Part shown: in pieces, positions 49,251-53,241 of the stretch
Numbering within the stretch: the first letter of the stretch is position 1
Layout of the letters: each line of letters starts with the position of its first letter
Notes under the pieces: model-generated
Told to the model about the DNA's origin: nothing
Databases searched by the model: none
What the model saw: the letters and a program-made list of their open reading frames with translations, nothing else
Assembly: GCA_902580855.1 (NCBI GenBank)
Contig: CACHMF010000008.1
Coordinates: forward strand, 1 to 53,241
Origin: an uncultured Bacteroidota bacterium
Lineage (GTDB): Bacteria > Bacteroidota > Bacteroidia > Flavobacteriales > UBA7312
Direction of reading: 5' to 3'
Length of the DNA: 53,241 nucleotides
Program-made: the position numbers and the translations under genes

Positions 49251-51059
49251 ATGTTTAGGGGTATTCTTTTACTGTTTTTTTTAGGTTTTACTGTTGCTTT
49301 TGGACAAAAAAGATGCGGTAGTGCTGATAAACTTCTAAATCAGCTTGAAAACAAACCAAAACAGCTTGCCATTCACATGCAAATTGAAGAAAAAATTCAA
49401 AAATTTAGAAATGATAAACGAGGTGTGCCAATCATCAATATACCAGTTGTTTTTCATGTAGTTTATAAAAACAACACAGAGAATATTTCAAAAGCCCAAA
49501 TCCTAAGTCAACTAACTGTTCTTAATGAAGATTTTAGAAGACAAAACATAGATCAAATCAATACTCCCTCGGACTTTGCATCTTTATCAGCCGATACAGA
49601 AATTAACTTTTGTTTAGCCCAACGAACTCCAAGCAACGATACTACAAGCGGCATTACAAGAACTGAAACTTCTGTCAACTCATTTTCTTTATTTGACGAT
49701 CGAATTTTCTATGACTCATTGGGTGGAAAAAACATATGGGATAGTGAATTATATCTTAATATTTATATATGTGATTTATCTAGTGTTTTAGGATTTTCTG
49801 CATTCCCTAGTTCTAATTCAGAAATAGACGGTGTTGTTATTGATTTTGAAAATTTTGGAAACATTGGAACAGCTACAGCCCCCTATCACAAAGGAAGAAC
49901 TTGTACGCACGAAGTAGGTCATTGGCTTAACTTAATACATATTTGGGGAGACATGACTTGTGGAGATGACTTTGTAAACGATACCCCTGAACAAGAATCT
50001 CCTAACTATGGCTGCCCTGCTCATCCAAGTCCAAGCTGTTCAAATAATGGTGACATGTTCAATAACTATATGGATTATACTAATGATGCATGCATGAATA
50101 TGTTTACAATCGGACAAAAAACAAGAATGCAAGCGACTTTAGCAACTGCAAGACAAAGTATAGCTTCTTCAATGGCTTGTCTTATTCCATACGAAGATAT
50201 TGGCATCACAAAAATTAATTCAATTGATAATAATTCTTTTTGTGGAAATCAACTAAATATTGATGTTGAATTAAGTAATTTCTCATCAGATGAAATAAAA
50301 ACAGCTATCATTTCATACCAACTGAACAACCAAACTGTTGTTAATTATTATTGGAATGGTTATTTAGCACCAGGAAGTAGTGTTAACTTAATTATTGGAA
50401 CAGAAGTTATTACTGCTGGAAGCCACGAGCTTTTGGTTTATTCATCATCCCCTAACGGATTTCATGATTTAGATTTTTCAAACGACACTATTGAAGTACT
50501 TTTCGATGTTGTTGAAGGAAACGCTTATAACATCGACATCTTCACTGATAACTATGCTGAGGAAGTAAGCTGGGTGATTACCGACCAAAACAATGGACAA
50601 ATTGCAAGCGGAAATGACCTTTTAAACAATAGTTTAAATGAATTTGAAGTATGTCTAGAACTTGATTCTTGTTACATATTCACTATTTACGACTCATACA
50701 GTGATGGGATTTGTTGTGATTTCGGAAATGGTTTTTTCAGTATTAATGAAAATGTTTTTAGCGGCATTTATACTGATAGCTACAGCATTAATTTGTGTGA
50801 ATTAACTAATACTTCTCAAAAAATTAATCAAACGACAACCATTCATCCTAATCCATCACAGGGTAATTTTGTATTTTTGTCAAACAATATAATTTGTCAG
50901 CTAAAGGTTTATGACATTAATGGTAAGTTAATTTTAAGTAGAAAACCTTTAGACAAATCATTTAAAATCGACTTATCTACATTAAAGGCAGGATTTTATA
51001 CTGCACACATTAAAGATATTAATGGGAACCATAGCGTTCACAAACTAATAAAACATTAA
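49251..51059 (+). CDS. secreted M43 (pappalysin-like) zinc metalloprotease with T9SS type A sorting domain
   Basis: Signal peptide; HEVGHWLNLIHIWGD metzincin motif; NYMDYTNDACMNMFT; C-terminal IHPNPSQGNF...LKVYDINGKLI...YTAHIKDINGNHSVHKLIKH. Confidence 0.92.
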   Translation: MFRGILLLFFLGFTVAFGQKRCGSADKLLNQLENKPKQLAIHMQIEEKIQKFRNDKRGVPIINIPVVFHVVYKNNTENISKAQILSQLTVLNEDFRRQNIDQINTPSDFASLSADTEINFCLAQRTPSNDTTSGITRTETSVNSFSLFDDRIFYDSLGGKNIWDSELYLNIYICDLSSVLGFSAFPSSNSEIDGVVIDFENFGNIGTATAPYHKGRTCTHEVGHWLNLIHIWGDMTCGDDFVNDTPEQESPNYGCPAHPSPSCSNNGDMFNNYMDYTNDACMNMFTIGQKTRMQATLATARQSIASSMACLIPYEDIGITKINSIDNNSFCGNQLNIDVELSNFSSDEIKTAIISYQLNNQTVVNYYWNGYLAPGSSVNLIIGTEVITAGSHELLVYSSSPNGFHDLDFSNDTIEVLFDVVEGNAYNIDIFTDNYAEEVSWVITDQNNGQIASGNDLLNNSLNEFEVCLELDSCYIFTIYDSYSDGICCDFGNGFFSINENVFSGIYTDSYSINLCELTNTSQKINQTTTIHPNPSQGNFVFLSNNIICQLKVYDINGKLILSRKPLDKSFKIDLSTLKAGFYTAHIKDINGNHSVHKLIKH

Positions 51060-51064
51060 TTATT

Positions 51065-53241
51065 ATGAGAAATTTATTTTTGATTCTATTTTTATTTACT
51101 GCCTCGATAGTCAACGGGCAAATTAATCAAGGAGGAACCCCAAGTAGTTTTGAATTTTTTGACTTAAAAAATATTCCTTTAGTAAATGTTGATAAGCCAA
51201 ACATGGATCAAATCAGAATAGAAGACGATGTTGATTCAAAACAAGGAAATATTTATAAATATGGACGTTCTGTTTATACAAATATTGATTTACTAAAAAA
51301 CGGTTCAAAAGATGTCCTTCCAAATGGTAGAGAAATATATAGAATTATGCTTCATGCTGATGATGCATTAGCATTAGGTATAAACTTTTCAGAATTCTGG
51401 ATACCGAGTGGAGGAAAACTTTATGTATATAATCCTGATAAAAGTCAAATTTTGGGGGCATACACCTCAAAAAACAATCACAAAAGTAATGTTTTTGCAA
51501 TTGAACTTCTACAAGGATCAGATGCGGTAATTGAATATGAAGCACCATTAGAAAATGAAAAATTAGCCAAATTGATTATAACTGAATTAAACTATGCCTA
51601 TAGAGGAGTAAATCAATTATTTAGTTCAAGAGATTTTGGTGATTCTGATTATTGTCAAGTTAATATTAATTGTTCACCTGAAGGTGATTCATGGCAAGAT
51701 GAAAAAAAGCTGCATGTCGAATAAGTATAAAAGCAGGATTTTCTTACGGATGGTGCTCTGGTTCTTTAATCAATAACACAGCTAACAACTGTACACCCTA
51801 TGTTCTTACAGCAGATCACTGTGCGTTTGGACAAAATTCTTATGCAAGTGCTAATGATCATAATCAATGGATTTTTTATTTCAACTACGAAGCTCCAGGT
51901 TGTAGTAATCCTAATTCAAATCCTAGCTCAAATTCAATTACTGGTTGTAGTCAAATTTCTTACAGTGGCGCTATTGGAGGAGTAAATGGAAACATTGGTT
52001 CAACATCAGATTTTTATTTGGTTGAGCTTAATACTGCTCCACCACAAAATTGGGGATTATATTATGCAGGATGGGATCGTTCAACATCTGCTTCTAGCTC
52101 AGGAGTTAGTATCCATCACCCCTCTGGTGACATAAAAAAAATATCTACATATACTTCAAGTTTAACAAATGGAGCCTGGAACGGAAATTGGGGTGGAAAT
52201 ACTCACTGGAGAGTTACATGGTCTGGAACTCAAAATGGTCATGGAGTAACAGAAGGAGGGTCTTCTGGAAGTCCAATATTTAACAGTAATGGACATATAA
52301 TTGGTGATTTGTCTGGAGGGTCATCTTACTGTAATGCTACAAGTCAAACAGATCTTTATGGTAAATTTTCTGAGAGCTGGGATCAAGGAGGAACAGCAAA
52401 TAATGCACAGTTAAAACCATGGTTAGATCCAAATAATACTGGAGTAACATTTATTAATGGATTTTATTGCGGAACATCTGCATCTGCATCTTTTAGTTCT
52501 AATGAAACTAATTTTTGTGGGTCCGGACCACATACAGTAACATTCACTAATACTAGTTCAGGTAATATTAGTTCTTATAATTGGCAATTTACTGGGGGAA
52601 ACCCATCATCTGCTACTGGTCCAGGTCCACATAATGTAACTTATTCAAGTAACGGGTCATATACAGTGATTTTACAAATCACAGATAATCAAGGAAATGT
52701 TTCACAGTCGATTCAGCCAGCATACATTAATGTTTTAGTAGGCGATAATGTTAGTCTAGATTTTCTACCAGATTGTTATGGAGAGGAAACATCTTGGGTA
52801 ATAAATGATGCTAATGGTAATGAAGTATTTTCTGTACCAATGGGGTATTATCCAGGTGGTAGCACATCACAGACAATGGAATCAAATCCAACAATGGTTA
52901 ACCATGAAATATGCTTAAGTGAAGGATGTTATGATTTTATACTATCTGATGATTATGGTGATGGTATGTTTGGTTCACAACACTCTTGTGATTTTGATGG
53001 AGATTTTGTCATAAGTAGCAGTAATGGTGATATATTGGGTGAATTAGATGAGAGTCAATATCCAAACGCTGACTTTGGCAATTCATTATCACTTAACTTT
53101 TGTGTAGAGTCATCATCATCAAGCATTAATGATAATAAAAAATTATATAATTTTTACCCAAATCCTACATCTGGAGAAGTCAACATAAATATAGATGGTG
53201 ATTTCAATATATTTATTTATGACGTTTTGGGAAATGTTATT
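51065..53241 (+). pseudogene. secreted trypsin-like serine protease with PKD domain and T9SS type A sorting domain, frame-interrupted at A7 tract (51702-51708); 3'-truncated by window end
   Basis: 51065-51724 encodes signal peptide and pro-region ending ...SWQDEKKLHVE*. Frame 1 from 51709 to window end is open: AACRISIKAGFSYGWCSGSLINNTANNCTPYVLTADHC...GGSSGSPIFNSNGHIIGDLSGG...PKD...YNFYPNPTSGEVNINI. Confidence 0.85.

Noticed and set aside
51800-51985. ORF MFLQQITVRLDKILMQ... in frame 2 within the protease
   Set aside because: Overlaps the clear frame-1 protease catalytic sequence; chance ORF.
1-53241. Search for CRISPR arrays, IS elements, prophage, tRNA/rRNA genes and toxin-antitoxin or defence islands
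   Set aside because: No regularly spaced repeats, transposase/integrase motifs, cloverleaf-like genes or recognisable defence genes were seen; umuDC and addAB-like genes alone do not define an island.

Overview
AT-rich Bacteroidota (Flavobacteriales-like) chromosomal window. It is mostly compact housekeeping and envelope genes: umuDC, lpdA, ribBA, tsaD, uvrA, recQ, fmt, pdxH, ispH, cmk, lon, an AddAB-type nuclease/helicase pair, and type IX secretion (T9SS) components and substrates. I see no rRNA, tRNA, CRISPR array, IS element or prophage. Points most worth a second look: (1) a secreted trypsin-like protease at the 3' end whose frame breaks exactly at an in-phase A_AAA_AAG heptamer, with an open continuation of about 510 codons that the ORF track misses; (2) a cluster of three lipoproteins (TPR + CsgG/LpoB-like, LPP20-like, LPP20-like) at 14.5-17.9 kb with no assigned function; (3) an adjacent MbnP/MbnH-like pair immediately upstream of two T9SS-type secreted proteases; (4) a secreted/outer-membrane protein with TSP3 calcium repeats and apparently three tandem SPOR-like modules; (5) an addB-like gene with a visible internal GC shift. 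Several ORF-track starts look too long (FKBP, rfbC, SAM methyltransferase, pdxH, recQ, porQ). The first CDS is 5'-truncated by the window edge. All family calls come from reading translated motifs; no database search was run.
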